64,000 nucleotides of DNA from UBA3210 sp048359995 (GTDB lineage: Bacteria; Bacillota_I; Bacilli_A; RFN20; CAG-449). Numbering within the stretch: position 1 is the stretch's first letter; every line of letters begins with the position of its first letter. The translations under genes were made by a program, and so were the position numbers. Below the pieces are notes generated by a model that worked only from the letters and a program-made list of their open reading frames with translations, made no database searches and was not told the origin of the DNA. Positions 46,076 through 55,527 of the stretch are shown here, one piece after another. The DNA is taken from the NCBI GenBank assembly GCA_048359995.1, contig DBGCPK010000002.1, positions 11,945-75,944 on the forward strand, written 5' to 3'.

Positions 46076-48037
46076 TCACCGATTTTTATCTTCAAGCATG
46101 ATTTTTTTCGACAAAACAATTTCTTCGGAACTTTTGCCGATCAAAATTTCATATGCACCCGCTTTTACCGTCCATCGATCTGTTGAAACGGAATAATAAG
46201 CAAACGCCGATTTGTCCAAAGTCAGCTCCACTCTTTCTTTTTCATGCGCTTTGATGAAAATCTTTTTAAAGCCTTTCAATTCTTTATACGGGCGATATAC
46301 TTCTCTTGTCATCTCCCGAACATAAACTTGCGCGATTTCCTTGCCGTCCACATCCGAAATATTTTCTATTTCAAAGGCAACTTTCATCGCATCTTGATTT
46401 TGCTCAATGGAAAGATTTCCATATTCGAATTCCGAATAGGACATCCCGAATCCGAAAGGAAACAAAACAGGAATACGAAATGTATCGAAATAACGATAAC
46501 CTACGTTTAATCCCTCGCTGTACAGCATCACGCTTTCATCGCGATAAGCGTTTTCCGAAGGCACATCATTCAAAGAAAGCGGAAAAGTTTCGGTCAGCTT
46601 TCCGCTGGGATTCACTTTTCCCGTTAAAACTTCCGCTACGGCTTTATTTACGTATTCGCCTCCGTAACCCGCCCAAATAACTGCATCGACTTCATCTATC
46701 CAGTTGCTCATATCAATGGCTGCGCCGGCATACACAACTACAATCAACTTTTCACTGGCTTTGGCAAGAGAATGGATAGCGAATTCCTCTTCTTTGCAAA
46801 GTTTAATCTGCTGTCTGTCCATACCTTCGCACTCACAACTATTTGGATCGCCCACGCAAAGAATGGTGTAGTCGCTATGAACCGCTTTCATCACAGCTTC
46901 TTTTAAATTTCCGAGATTTGACAGATGTCCGTTTACTTCCCATACGCTTTCGTCATAACGAACGTCTATACCCTCGTTTTTCAGCGATTCTTCCAACGAT
47001 TCAAATTCACGCTCGGGAAATACATTCGACGAACCGCCGCCAAAATAATAATGCCATGCCGCTGCACCGGTTACGAAAACCTTTCCTTTGTTGAATGGAA
47101 GTACTTGATTATTCTTCAAAAGTACAATTCCTTCTTCTTCGATTTTCAAAGCGACATTGCGACGTTCGGCAAGCGTCATATCGATATTTCTCCATCGACT
47201 TTCTCGTTCGCACTTTTCCGCCAAATCCAATACTCTTTGGGAACATTCATCCAATCGCTCCAAGCAAAGATCGTCTGCTTTTGAGAGCATCTCTTTTTGA
47301 TGTTGTGCGTTATACGGCATTTCTAAATTGAGCCCCGCATTCATACTCGCTTCTGAATTTTTAACCGCATCCCAATCGGACATGATCAAACCTTCAAAAC
47401 CGAATTCGTTTCGCAAAATACCATATAGTTTCTTGTGTTCAGACATTCTAACGCCATTGAGAAGATTGTATGAAGTCATTACCGTCCAAGGTTTTGCTTC
47501 GCAAGCAATTTCAAAGGGACGTAAATAAATTTCCCGTAGCGTTCTTTCGTCTACTTCCATACTTGCCCAATGTCGCGACTTTTCGCTATTGTTACAACAA
47601 AAATGTTTCAAAGCCGTACCGACGTGTTTACTTTGAACGCCCTTTATGTATTCCTTGGCGAACACACCTGCAATATAAGGGTCTTCGGAAAAATATTCGA
47701 AATTTCGACCATTGGTCGGCAATCTCTTTATGTTCACACCCGGACCGAGCAATATATCTACATTTTGTTCGATGCAATCGTTCCCGAGACTTTTTCCCAT
47801 TTCATACGCCAATCCCGAATCCCATGTTTGGGATAGCATCTGAAAAGAAGGATAAGCCACCGACTTGATGCAATTTTGCTGTTCGGCAGTGGTTCTATCC
47901 AACGGTTGGCGAAGTCCCACGGGTCCATCCGATACAACAAACTTGTATATTCTGCCGTCTAAATCGTAATTTGTCCAAAAATCCGCCCCCATAATGAGTT
48001 TGATTTTTTGCTCTTTCGTTAAGCTTTTTATTTTCAT
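46076..48037 (-). CDS. Beta-glucosidase/beta-xylosidase, GH3
   Basis: 653-residue cytoplasmic GH3 enzyme (no signal peptide) acting on terminal beta-glucose or beta-xylose. Barrel domain to about 300 with VGTALKHFCCNNSE and nucleophile Asp221 in LIMSDWDAV; alpha/beta sandwich domain with GAAAWHYYFGGGSSNV; C-terminal Fn3-like domain at about 555-645 (DGKEIAQVYV). The order is that of classical bacterial beta-glucosidases. I use the ATG at 48037; the frame is open to a TTG 24 nt upstream, but neither has a strong ribosome site. It is encoded between the large lipoprotein and the importer genes. Confidence 0.92.
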   Translation of the reverse strand: MKIKSLTKEQKIKLIMGADFWTNYDLDGRIYKFVVSDGPVGLRQPLDRTTAEQQNCIKSVAYPSFQMLSQTWDSGLAYEMGKSLGNDCIEQNVDILLGPGVNIKRLPTNGRNFEYFSEDPYIAGVFAKEYIKGVQSKHVGTALKHFCCNNSEKSRHWASMEVDERTLREIYLRPFEIACEAKPWTVMTSYNLLNGVRMSEHKKLYGILRNEFGFEGLIMSDWDAVKNSEASMNAGLNLEMPYNAQHQKEMLSKADDLCLERLDECSQRVLDLAEKCERESRWRNIDMTLAERRNVALKIEEEGIVLLKNNQVLPFNKGKVFVTGAAAWHYYFGGGSSNVFPEREFESLEESLKNEGIDVRYDESVWEVNGHLSNLGNLKEAVMKAVHSDYTILCVGDPNSCECEGMDRQQIKLCKEEEFAIHSLAKASEKLIVVVYAGAAIDMSNWIDEVDAVIWAGYGGEYVNKAVAEVLTGKVNPSGKLTETFPLSLNDVPSENAYRDESVMLYSEGLNVGYRYFDTFRIPVLFPFGFGMSYSEFEYGNLSIEQNQDAMKVAFEIENISDVDGKEIAQVYVREMTREVYRPYKELKGFKKIFIKAHEKERVELTLDKSAFAYYSVSTDRWTVKAGAYEILIGKSSEEIVLSKKIMLEDKNR

Positions 48038-48099
48038 ACTTCGTTCTGTATTTTCCTTCAATGAGTTTGTCTTATGTTTTTACTGTTATAAAATAAGTT

Positions 48100-48132
48100 T
48101 TTGCGCGGAAGACAACATCGCTTCCGCGCAAA
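48100..48132. other. Strong intergenic hairpin without T run
   Basis: Perfect 12-bp inverted repeat TTTGCGCGGAAG/CTTCCGCGCAAA with a 9-nt loop, between the 1088-residue lipoprotein and GH3. No T run follows on either strand, so it is not a typical terminator; an mRNA-stabilising or processing element within the operon is more likely. Confidence 0.6.
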
Positions 48133-48170
48133 CGACCTTATTTTTCTTGCAAGGTTACCCTTGATTCAAG

Positions 48171-51100
48171 TTATTCTGCCGAGTCTTGTACCGGAGGGAT
48201 TTCATAGGAAGAAATATCAGTTTCGATTTCAACAGTCCAATCTTTTCGAACTCCATTATCCGTATTATTCCAATAAATACCGATCTGAGCACCGGTTTCT
48301 TGATACTTTACGTCAACGGTTTGTTCTGCGACATAATTTCCGTTTAAGTATGCGATGAATCTCGATCCGTCGCGCACAAGTGTAAGTTTTAAAGTTCCTG
48401 CCTCGTAGGCATCAAGATATTCCTGGTTATCGGCAAAGTATAACAAATCCGCCCATCCCGCGCCGTCGGCTTGGCTGGCATATTGCCACCATTCAGGTGC
48501 GGCGAATTGAAGTTTCCGCGAACCATCGTCCATAGTTTCCACTCTGAGCTGCACGTATTCTCCGTTTTCAAATTTGACGGATATACCCTGATTTCCGCCG
48601 CAAATCAAACCGTCGCTGTAATGCCCGCTAAGGTTGACGGAAATTGCGAAGTTTTGATAATAATCATTAGTCAAAACTCCGTTGCATTCGTTTGTTGCGC
48701 TAATGATTCCTTCGTTTTGATTCTCGAGGTAGAAATCTCCCCACGTCGGTTGCATTCCGCTCGAAAATGTATTGTATTCGAGAGTAATGGCATTGCCGAT
48801 TCCTTCCTTTGTGACTTCGATTCCGGTTGCCGAGAGATATCCTTTCGCCGAAAGAGTATAACTTCCTCCAACTTCGACATTTGCGAAAGTCGCCGATCCG
48901 CTTTCTACAATTGCGGAATACGTATGAGTTCCGTCGGAAAGCGTAACCGTTTCACCTTCCAATGCGTTTCCATCTACGCCGAGTTTATTCCCTGTTACGG
49001 GTACTATCACGCTTTCAACTTTATCCTCTTCTTCAAAGGTCGCCGCGACAGTGTAATTCTCCTGCGAAGCCACAAAAGTGTAGGTATTGTTCGCCACTTC
49101 CGCAAGAGAAACTTCATTCCCGTTCAAGGACAAAGAAGCAAGTTTGAATCCGTCGTTTGGTTTGGCAGTAATGGTAACTGTATCCCCTAACTCGATCGAA
49201 TTCTGCGCAATTTCAAGAGAACCGTTCGTATCGGAGGTAGTATCCTTTACGGTTACCGAAGGCAATGTTTCAGAAACATCGAAGTACCATTTGCTTCCCA
49301 CTACTGCATTGAGTCCGAAGAAGCCGAAGCCCATCTTATCGTCTGCATATTGAGACGGAAGAGTTGCCGTGCCGATGTATCTTCCGTCGATAAAAGCGAT
49401 CAAATCACAGCCTTTACGCACTACTTTAAGTTCAATTCCCTGATCGGAATTGTACTTCTCCACTTCCGCCGCGGTAACCGTTTTAAACTCCACCCAGTCT
49501 TCGTTAAATGCGGTATGCAGACCAATCGAGGAATCATTGTTATCCGGGAATAAATCAGGTCTATATTGAAGACGATAGGCACCGTTTGTATTGATGTTGA
49601 GAATAGCCGCTTTACCATCTTCAAACCGCAAAAGAATTCCCTGTTGCTGGTCTCCGTCTGTGGTTTGGCTGGCTTTAAGAATTACCGATATCGCCGCATC
49701 TCCCAACAGATTTTGCTTTGAAATTGCATTAAAAGATAAACCCGATTTCAATTCGATATATGGATTTTCCTCGTTCACATGTGATAAATCGTGTCCGTCT
49801 GCATCCCACCTGACAATTTCGAAAGCATCGTATTCGAGGACTATCTCCGAAAGATTTTCATCCAAAGTGATTTCTTTTTCAAAATATCCGTTCACAACAA
49901 CGGTATATCTTCCTTTTACAACCGAGTCATTCTGAATTTTTCCCTCGGCATCTACGGTAAAGGAATATTCCGTGTTTTTAAACTTAACCTCCGTATTCTC
50001 CGGCAATTTCACAGTTGATCCGAATCTCTTTCCTTTCACCGCGATATTGATGGCCATCGGCGCTTCTTTAACGAAAGTTGCTTCGATATTCATCTCGGAA
50101 CGATTCGCGGTTAAAGTTAAGGTATTATCGACGACATCGCCTGCCAAATCGACGTTATTTACCAATAACGTATCGAGTTTATACCCGATAGGTTTTGTTA
50201 CAGTAAGAATGACTTTTTCTCCGATTCCGCAGGACTCCTTGTCAGCGGTAACATTCGCACTCGCGGCCTCTGCATCGGCAGGTTTATCGACCGTGATGTT
50301 CACCGTGGACGTGACGGACGGAACGGTTTCGGAAATATCGTAATTGAATACCGCGTTATTTGCCGCATTATATGCAAAATACGCCACCTGAACTTTTTTG
50401 CCGACTGTGCTTTCCGGTATCGAATACGTCGAAATCCAATTGCCTGCAAAATAGGTATAAATCTTTCCGCCGTTCACGACAACGGTCAGATCCAATCCAT
50501 CGCCGTTTTTAATCGCGTTTGTTTCGGAAGAAAAGAGAGTATGAACCGCTTTTTCACCATATTGGTTCAAATCGTCGGCATTAAAGATGCTTTTTTCTGC
50601 TTTTGAATTCCACATTTCATTCGCGTACTGGATATTTCCATTCTGCTGATCACCATTATGGTAACGTATAATGGCATGACTGCCATCCTCGAATTTCAAC
50701 ACGATACCTTGTGTGTGCCAGTTGTGCGTACTATTGTTCCAATTGACACGCAAAGTTGCCGATACATCGGTATAACTTTCCTTTGTAAGCACATTCATGG
50801 TCTTATCACCTGTATGCTCTTTAAACAAAATGGAAGGATTCTCTTCGTTTACTTTTGAAAAATCGTGCAATTCCGTGTCGTAGTTTTCCAAATATCCGAA
50901 AACATCGTATTCAAGTACGATCCCCTCTTCTCCGCCGATGGTGGCGGTTTGATTTTCCTCCGCTTGCACGGCCGGAATGGTATAATCCCTATATCCGCTC
51001 TTAGTTACCGTTAGAACATGATTTTCGCCAACTTTTACATGGTCAAACGTAAAGACCCCCGTTTCGGCATTAAAATCGAGTTCCGCGCCGTCGTCAGATA

Positions 51101-51437
51101 AATCAAGGTTGACGCCGGTGAAATCATTTTCGTAACTTCCCTTTTTATGCAGTTTTACTTTTCCGGTCAATTTTCCATATTTGACGGGCACCACGGGTTC
51201 AATTGCGCCACACTCGCACTCTCCGGCAACATATTCGTGATTTTCACGAGTCGTCTCGTCAATCGCAGAATCATCGGGACATTCTTTCCAGTGCTCGGTC
51301 TCATTATGATTCCACGATGTGTAGTTATGCGTATGAGGCGGCGGATCGTTCTTGCATCCCGCAAGCACTCCTGCACTTGTAATGCAGAAGGCAGCTAAAA
51401 CCAATAAAGGCATTCGCTGCTTATTCTTTTTTTTCAT
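48171..51437 (-). CDS. Very large surface lipoprotein with triplicated regulatory-plus-jelly-roll module
   Basis: 1088 residues, lipobox LAGC (Cys28). A Cys/His segment at about 35-85 (HTHNYTSWNH, CECG) resembles that of the 320-residue lipoprotein of this cluster. Then a unit repeats three times: a carboxypeptidase-regulatory-like beta-sandwich of about 70 residues ending in LEYDVF, LEYDAF or LEYNTF, then about 200 residues of jelly-roll-like sequence with the phrase GIVLKFEDG, GILLRFEDG or GISVKFENG and the ending SETVPSV, SETLPSV or EIETDIS. Divergent InlB/Big-like linkers separate the units. I infer glycan binding at the cell surface from the fold style and the setting among CAZyme genes. 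Not a family I can name. Confidence 0.8.
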   Translation of the reverse strand: MKKKNKQRMPLLVLAAFCITSAGVLAGCKNDPPPHTHNYTSWNHNETEHWKECPDDSAIDETTRENHEYVAGECECGAIEPVVPVKYGKLTGKVKLHKKGSYENDFTGVNLDLSDDGAELDFNAETGVFTFDHVKVGENHVLTVTKSGYRDYTIPAVQAEENQTATIGGEEGIVLEYDVFGYLENYDTELHDFSKVNEENPSILFKEHTGDKTMNVLTKESYTDVSATLRVNWNNSTHNWHTQGIVLKFEDGSHAIIRYHNGDQQNGNIQYANEMWNSKAEKSIFNADDLNQYGEKAVHTLFSSETNAIKNGDGLDLTVVVNGGKIYTYFAGNWISTYSIPESTVGKKVQVAYFAYNAANNAVFNYDISETVPSVTSTVNITVDKPADAEAASANVTADKESCGIGEKVILTVTKPIGYKLDTLLVNNVDLAGDVVDNTLTLTANRSEMNIEATFVKEAPMAINIAVKGKRFGSTVKLPENTEVKFKNTEYSFTVDAEGKIQNDSVVKGRYTVVVNGYFEKEITLDENLSEIVLEYDAFEIVRWDADGHDLSHVNEENPYIELKSGLSFNAISKQNLLGDAAISVILKASQTTDGDQQQGILLRFEDGKAAILNINTNGAYRLQYRPDLFPDNNDSSIGLHTAFNEDWVEFKTVTAAEVEKYNSDQGIELKVVRKGCDLIAFIDGRYIGTATLPSQYADDKMGFGFFGLNAVVGSKWYFDVSETLPSVTVKDTTSDTNGSLEIAQNSIELGDTVTITAKPNDGFKLASLSLNGNEVSLAEVANNTYTFVASQENYTVAATFEEEDKVESVIVPVTGNKLGVDGNALEGETVTLSDGTHTYSAIVESGSATFANVEVGGSYTLSAKGYLSATGIEVTKEGIGNAITLEYNTFSSGMQPTWGDFYLENQNEGIISATNECNGVLTNDYYQNFAISVNLSGHYSDGLICGGNQGISVKFENGEYVQLRVETMDDGSRKLQFAAPEWWQYASQADGAGWADLLYFADNQEYLDAYEAGTLKLTLVRDGSRFIAYLNGNYVAEQTVDVKYQETGAQIGIYWNNTDNGVRKDWTVEIETDISSYEIPPVQDSAE

Positions 51438-51480
51438 AGCAATTCCTCCTTATTTATTTTCACTCTTTCGAGTTGCTACC

Positions 51481-52515
51481 TTATCCAATTTCTATCTCTA
51501 TTTCAAGCGGTCCTGTCGGATCGGTGACCGTGAAAGTGTATGTTCCGCTTGAAAAAGTCAATTTGTCTAAATAATCTTCATTATTGATGGTGAGTTTTTT
51601 AATCGGCGCGCCATTTATTGTCGTCACTGTAAATGTGGTCGTGCCTTCCGCTAAAATGTAATCCCAGCCGTTTTTTTCCGTTATCGTTCCGCGCCCCGAA
51701 CCGCTGTATGTGACGGAAAAATCATAAGCAAGCAAGCCGTTTTTTCCGAATTTGAAGAAAGTAGATGGATTTTGCCAGCCGACATCGATGTACTTTTCCG
51801 ACCAATGAGACCAATACCGATCTCCGTCCTTATTGGATCCATTATAATTGAAAGAAAAAATATGCGCCGGATCGATTCCCAGAATCAAGTTTTCTTTATC
51901 CGTCAAATCATAATCCGCAAATTCCAAAAATCCCCACGGAAAGAACGCTTCTATCGTATAACCGTAGCATTCAAGTTCATTGACATTCCCTCCTAATGTT
52001 TGCGATGCAATAACCGGCATTCTCTCGTAAGTTGTTTTCGCACTTGCCCATCCATTGTAATTCAATTCGGAATCATAACTGCCGTCCGCGATAAAGTCGA
52101 ATTCGAAACACCGAGGAGAATCCGCTCCGTCCGTAGCCGGTCCCATATACATTTCGATACAACTATTCATCCATGAATATCGATCGGGATTGACATAGAT
52201 ATTCGTTCCTGTCTCCTCGATTTTCATACCGAAATAAACGCCGTTATCCCCATATGAAGTTGTAAATTCGATTTCAGCGTATTGTTTGCTATTCATACGA
52301 TCTATCGCTTTCAACCATCTGGATTGACTCCAACGCGATTCTTCAAATTTCCCGTCAATCGTCATATCCGCGTCCGCTATTGCTTTGGGATGCTCCTTAT
52401 TCGTAAAAGAATACGGATTAGAATCTTTTACTATCTTTCCGCCGCAACTCGTAAGGGTTAATGCGGACAATAAACCGACAGAACAAAGTCCGTATGCAAA
52501 TATTTTTTTTCTCAT
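51481..52515 (-). CDS. Lipoprotein with CBM9-like (DOMON-type) carbohydrate-binding domain
   Basis: 344 residues, lipobox LTSC (Cys24), start preceded by GGGGGGTGAT. Residues about 45-250 match the CBM9-like layout: ADADMTIDGKFEESRWSQS at the start, EIEFTTSYGDNGVYFGMKIEE for the central strands, and SCIEMYMGP with a late ECYGYTIEAFFPW segment. CBM9 members bind reducing ends of xylan and cellulose chains. The C-terminal 80 residues form an Ig-like domain. It is secreted to the surface and lies 13 nt after GH43, so likely works with it in capturing the glycan. Binding preference is inferred from the family. Confidence 0.85.
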   Translation of the reverse strand: MRKKIFAYGLCSVGLLSALTLTSCGGKIVKDSNPYSFTNKEHPKAIADADMTIDGKFEESRWSQSRWLKAIDRMNSKQYAEIEFTTSYGDNGVYFGMKIEETGTNIYVNPDRYSWMNSCIEMYMGPATDGADSPRCFEFDFIADGSYDSELNYNGWASAKTTYERMPVIASQTLGGNVNELECYGYTIEAFFPWGFLEFADYDLTDKENLILGIDPAHIFSFNYNGSNKDGDRYWSHWSEKYIDVGWQNPSTFFKFGKNGLLAYDFSVTYSGSGRGTITEKNGWDYILAEGTTTFTVTTINGAPIKKLTINNEDYLDKLTFSSGTYTFTVTDPTGPLEIEIEIG

Positions 52516-52528
52516 ATGATCACCCCCC

Positions 52529-54520
52529 TTATGCCTTTCCTAAAATGCGGATTTCGGATATTCCGACCTTATCCTGATCCGACGGTTTTTCAATCGTTAT
52601 TCTGACACTTTTAACCTCTATATCGTAGAATTCCGCAAATGCGCTCGATCCCGGCATTACATAAAGAATTCTGTCTCCGTTTTGACCACCAAGTACGCAA
52701 TACTGTTCAATGTCGAACGCTATGTCCCGCATTACTCTCGAACTTCCGTCCGGAAGTACTAACTCGATGCTTGCAATGTTTTTGAAAATATTTTCTTCAA
52801 GCGCCGAATTATAGATCATAACCGAACGGATCGATTGCGCTTCATCGAAGTCAAATGTAAACGTCGACGTTTCGGTAATATACGTCTCCTGAATATAATC
52901 CATAAACACAGAGTTCGCAGTTTTATGAACGGATAATAAACCGTCTGTCAACCAGGAAACTTCCGCATCTTTCGATGTACAGGAAACCATTGCTTTATCC
53001 GCTACATTTTGGTAACCGCTGTAAAATTCAGGTAGTGGTTGAAGAGAATCCGTAGGTCCGTTAACATATGGAACATCCATATCGTTTCCATAGATATCTT
53101 TCACTGTGATCCACCTTACTTCATCCGTCGCGGTATAACGACTGGTTCCACCGACTAAATAATCGTTATGACGATGGTATGTAATGTAAAGTTGATCCCC
53201 TATCGTAGAGAAAGAATGATGCCCCGCACCGGATACGGAACGGCTTCCGGTCGACGAAGAACAAATCAATAAACCTCCTTCTTCTTCGGTTAATTTGCGG
53301 AAAGGACCCAGCGGACTTTCCGAAATTGCCACCCCTACCTGATACATACTGGAAGTATAGTTGTTCGTCGAATAGGTAAAGTAATACAAGCCTTTTCCGG
53401 TTTTATCTTGATGATAAATGACATGCGGACCTTCGTTGCATTCCGTATATTCGTAACTGACGCCGTAATTGGTTCCTTTTTTCCAATCGTCGATCGTGTA
53501 GTAACCATTTGCCGTTACGTACTGAGCCGTCGACCAAATTGGCGTCAGCCAGTCTTTCATCTCCACGGCAACATTGATATTCCAATTCGTCTTCTCCGTT
53601 TTGAAATACAAGTACTTTTTATGATATTCTTCACCGGTCTGGGTATCTATCGAAGGTACAGGATCCACATATGGGTGTGGATCGATTGTGGCGAAATATC
53701 CGGCCTCAGGAGCATAATTCGCATTTCCTCCCGTGCCGACTTTGTTTTTATTCATCACTTTTGAAAGTTCGTCCGGAGAAAACAGGCAATACTTTGCCCA
53801 ATAATGCGGAAAAGCCGCTTCATAATACCGATTATCTTTGATTACGTAAGCGTATTTACCGCTTTCTGCATCGGTTTGGGAAATTTCTTTACCCGCGCTT
53901 TGATTGTAAGTATGTAGATAAGCCTCTCCGCAACTGTCTGCGTCTGTAAAGTCAACCATTTTATAAGGTCCGGAAGGATTATCGGAAATAGCAACGTACA
54001 TATTGTACAAGCTTTCATTGCTGACTACGCCCGCTTTATTTTGATCGACAGACTCGTCCTTTCCGAAAGAATCTTCTGCCGTTCCGGAAACGGACTCCTG
54101 TCTTGCGCTGAAAAATAAATAATATAGCGAAGTTTCTTCATCGTAGACAACTTCGGGAGCCCAATTGCTATAAGCCGTAGCCCGTCTCACTTCTTCTGAT
54201 TGGCGAGGAAAGAACGTAGGACCGACATCTTCCCATTCCACGAGATTTTTCGAACGCATAGTTGTAAAACAATCCGCCGTGCCGAATAAATAATAGTAAC
54301 CGGTTCGGGCAGTGTCGTCCAAAACGCATGGGTCCGGATACCCTTGTTTTACTTGGTTGCTATAATACAAATCGGTGTTGTAAACCGTTCTACCATTTCC
54401 GTCTTTTGTTTCGCCGCTATAATGCGAAAGTTCGTACTCTTTCGAACTGCACCCCGTGAGGCAAGCGCCGCAAACCATCAGCAATGCAAGTTGTACGGCT
54501 ATAAATCCAAATCTTTTCAT
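52529..54520 (-). CDS. Surface glycoside hydrolase family 43 with C-terminal beta-sandwich
   Basis: 663-residue lipoprotein, lipobox LTGC (Cys24), start chosen at 54520 because AAGGA lies upstream. The five-bladed beta-propeller begins with GYPDPCV (catalytic-base Asp) and contains SNWAPEVVYDEETSLYYLFFSA; the acid Glu is in NEGPHVIY. These support an arabinofuranosidase or xylosidase of GH43. The last 130 residues (AEVSWLTDGLLSVHK ... IRSVMIYNSALEENIF ... VRITIEKP) look like a discoidin/F5-8-type sugar-binding domain. Located outside the cell, it would trim side chains before uptake. It follows the SGNH gene by 14 nt. Confidence 0.9.
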   Translation of the reverse strand: MKRFGFIAVQLALLMVCGACLTGCSSKEYELSHYSGETKDGNGRTVYNTDLYYSNQVKQGYPDPCVLDDTARTGYYYLFGTADCFTTMRSKNLVEWEDVGPTFFPRQSEEVRRATAYSNWAPEVVYDEETSLYYLFFSARQESVSGTAEDSFGKDESVDQNKAGVVSNESLYNMYVAISDNPSGPYKMVDFTDADSCGEAYLHTYNQSAGKEISQTDAESGKYAYVIKDNRYYEAAFPHYWAKYCLFSPDELSKVMNKNKVGTGGNANYAPEAGYFATIDPHPYVDPVPSIDTQTGEEYHKKYLYFKTEKTNWNINVAVEMKDWLTPIWSTAQYVTANGYYTIDDWKKGTNYGVSYEYTECNEGPHVIYHQDKTGKGLYYFTYSTNNYTSSMYQVGVAISESPLGPFRKLTEEEGGLLICSSSTGSRSVSGAGHHSFSTIGDQLYITYHRHNDYLVGGTSRYTATDEVRWITVKDIYGNDMDVPYVNGPTDSLQPLPEFYSGYQNVADKAMVSCTSKDAEVSWLTDGLLSVHKTANSVFMDYIQETYITETSTFTFDFDEAQSIRSVMIYNSALEENIFKNIASIELVLPDGSSRVMRDIAFDIEQYCVLGGQNGDRILYVMPGSSAFAEFYDIEVKSVRITIEKPSDQDKVGISEIRILGKA

Positions 54521-54534
54521 ATACCTGTGTTCCT

Positions 54535-55527
54535 TTATTTGCTCTCGATGACGCAACCCGCCTCTACAAGAGCATCTGTGAATACTTTATAATTTTCCGT
54601 TAACGGATGGACACCGTCTCGAAGCATTCCTGTCGTCACTTTGGAACAAGTATCTACGCAAGTAATCCAATCGTATTGCGCACACCAATTCGCCATATAG
54701 GTATTGGTTTCATCTACTTGAACGGAATAGGAAGTGTTTGCGCGCTGCGTGATATTAAACCAATAAACGCTGCTCGCCGGATAGCTGGTATGCAAATACA
54801 TCATCAGCCGCGTGAGACTTGTCTCCGTAAAAGGAACCGAATCGTGCGCGTCATAGTAATTGTTTGTCCCTATATGGAGCACGATATTTTTCGGAGATAT
54901 CGCACCGATGATTTCCTCGTATTTGGATTCCCAATGATAACTCGTCGTCGAACTGATGCCGGCATTGATCACTTTTTTATCTGCGCCATAAGTCTCCATA
55001 TACGTGCCGATATACGAATCGTCCATAAAACTGTCGCCGATAAATAAAGTCGTATCTTCTGTCAAGCTTTTGCACTTTGCCTTACTGGATTCGATACTTC
55101 CATCGAATTTCGAAGTGTCGTATAAATCGGTCATTGTGGCATCCGGTCCGCTGTAACGGATATATTCGATCTCTACGGCAAAGACAACATTAAAGTGATC
55201 GCTTTTGGCCCTCACGTTAATTTTTGTTTCCTCACGTCGCAACGGAATGACGGTGTTTTTCTCGATTTTAATGTAATCGGTATCGTACGTATAAGACAGA
55301 GCCTCTGCTTTTTCAGGCTTGGTAAACAACGGATCGATTTCGGCAAATGTATAATGCTTGTTTTGATCAATGGTTACTTTCAAGTCCTCAATGCACAATT
55401 CTCCATAATCATCTTTGACGCTTAAACTGCTATTTTTCACGGTCGTAGAGTTTGAGCAACCGACGAAAGCAAAAATGGCAAGTCCCATCACCGCAAGTGC
55501 ACGATTCGCTTTTCTTTTCATTTTCAT
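54535..55527 (-). CDS. Surface SGNH/GDSL hydrolase lipoprotein (probable carbohydrate esterase)
   Basis: 330 residues, lipobox FVGC (Cys24). An N-terminal beta-rich extension to about 145 precedes the SGNH domain. Block I LFIGDSFMDD holds the Ser nucleophile, INAGISSTTSY is block II, HIGTNNYYD is block III with Asn, and RDGVHPL holds the Asp and His of the triad. All four are intact. Such enzymes in hemicellulose loci remove acetyl groups so that glycosidases can act. The ATG overlaps the stop codon of the preceding membrane protein gene (ATGA) with GGAGG upstream. Acetyl esterase is the favoured but unproven reaction. Confidence 0.88.
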   Translation of the reverse strand: MKMKRKANRALAVMGLAIFAFVGCSNSTTVKNSSLSVKDDYGELCIEDLKVTIDQNKHYTFAEIDPLFTKPEKAEALSYTYDTDYIKIEKNTVIPLRREETKINVRAKSDHFNVVFAVEIEYIRYSGPDATMTDLYDTSKFDGSIESSKAKCKSLTEDTTLFIGDSFMDDSYIGTYMETYGADKKVINAGISSTTSYHWESKYEEIIGAISPKNIVLHIGTNNYYDAHDSVPFTETSLTRLMMYLHTSYPASSVYWFNITQRANTSYSVQVDETNTYMANWCAQYDWITCVDTCSKVTTGMLRDGVHPLTENYKVFTDALVEAGCVIESK

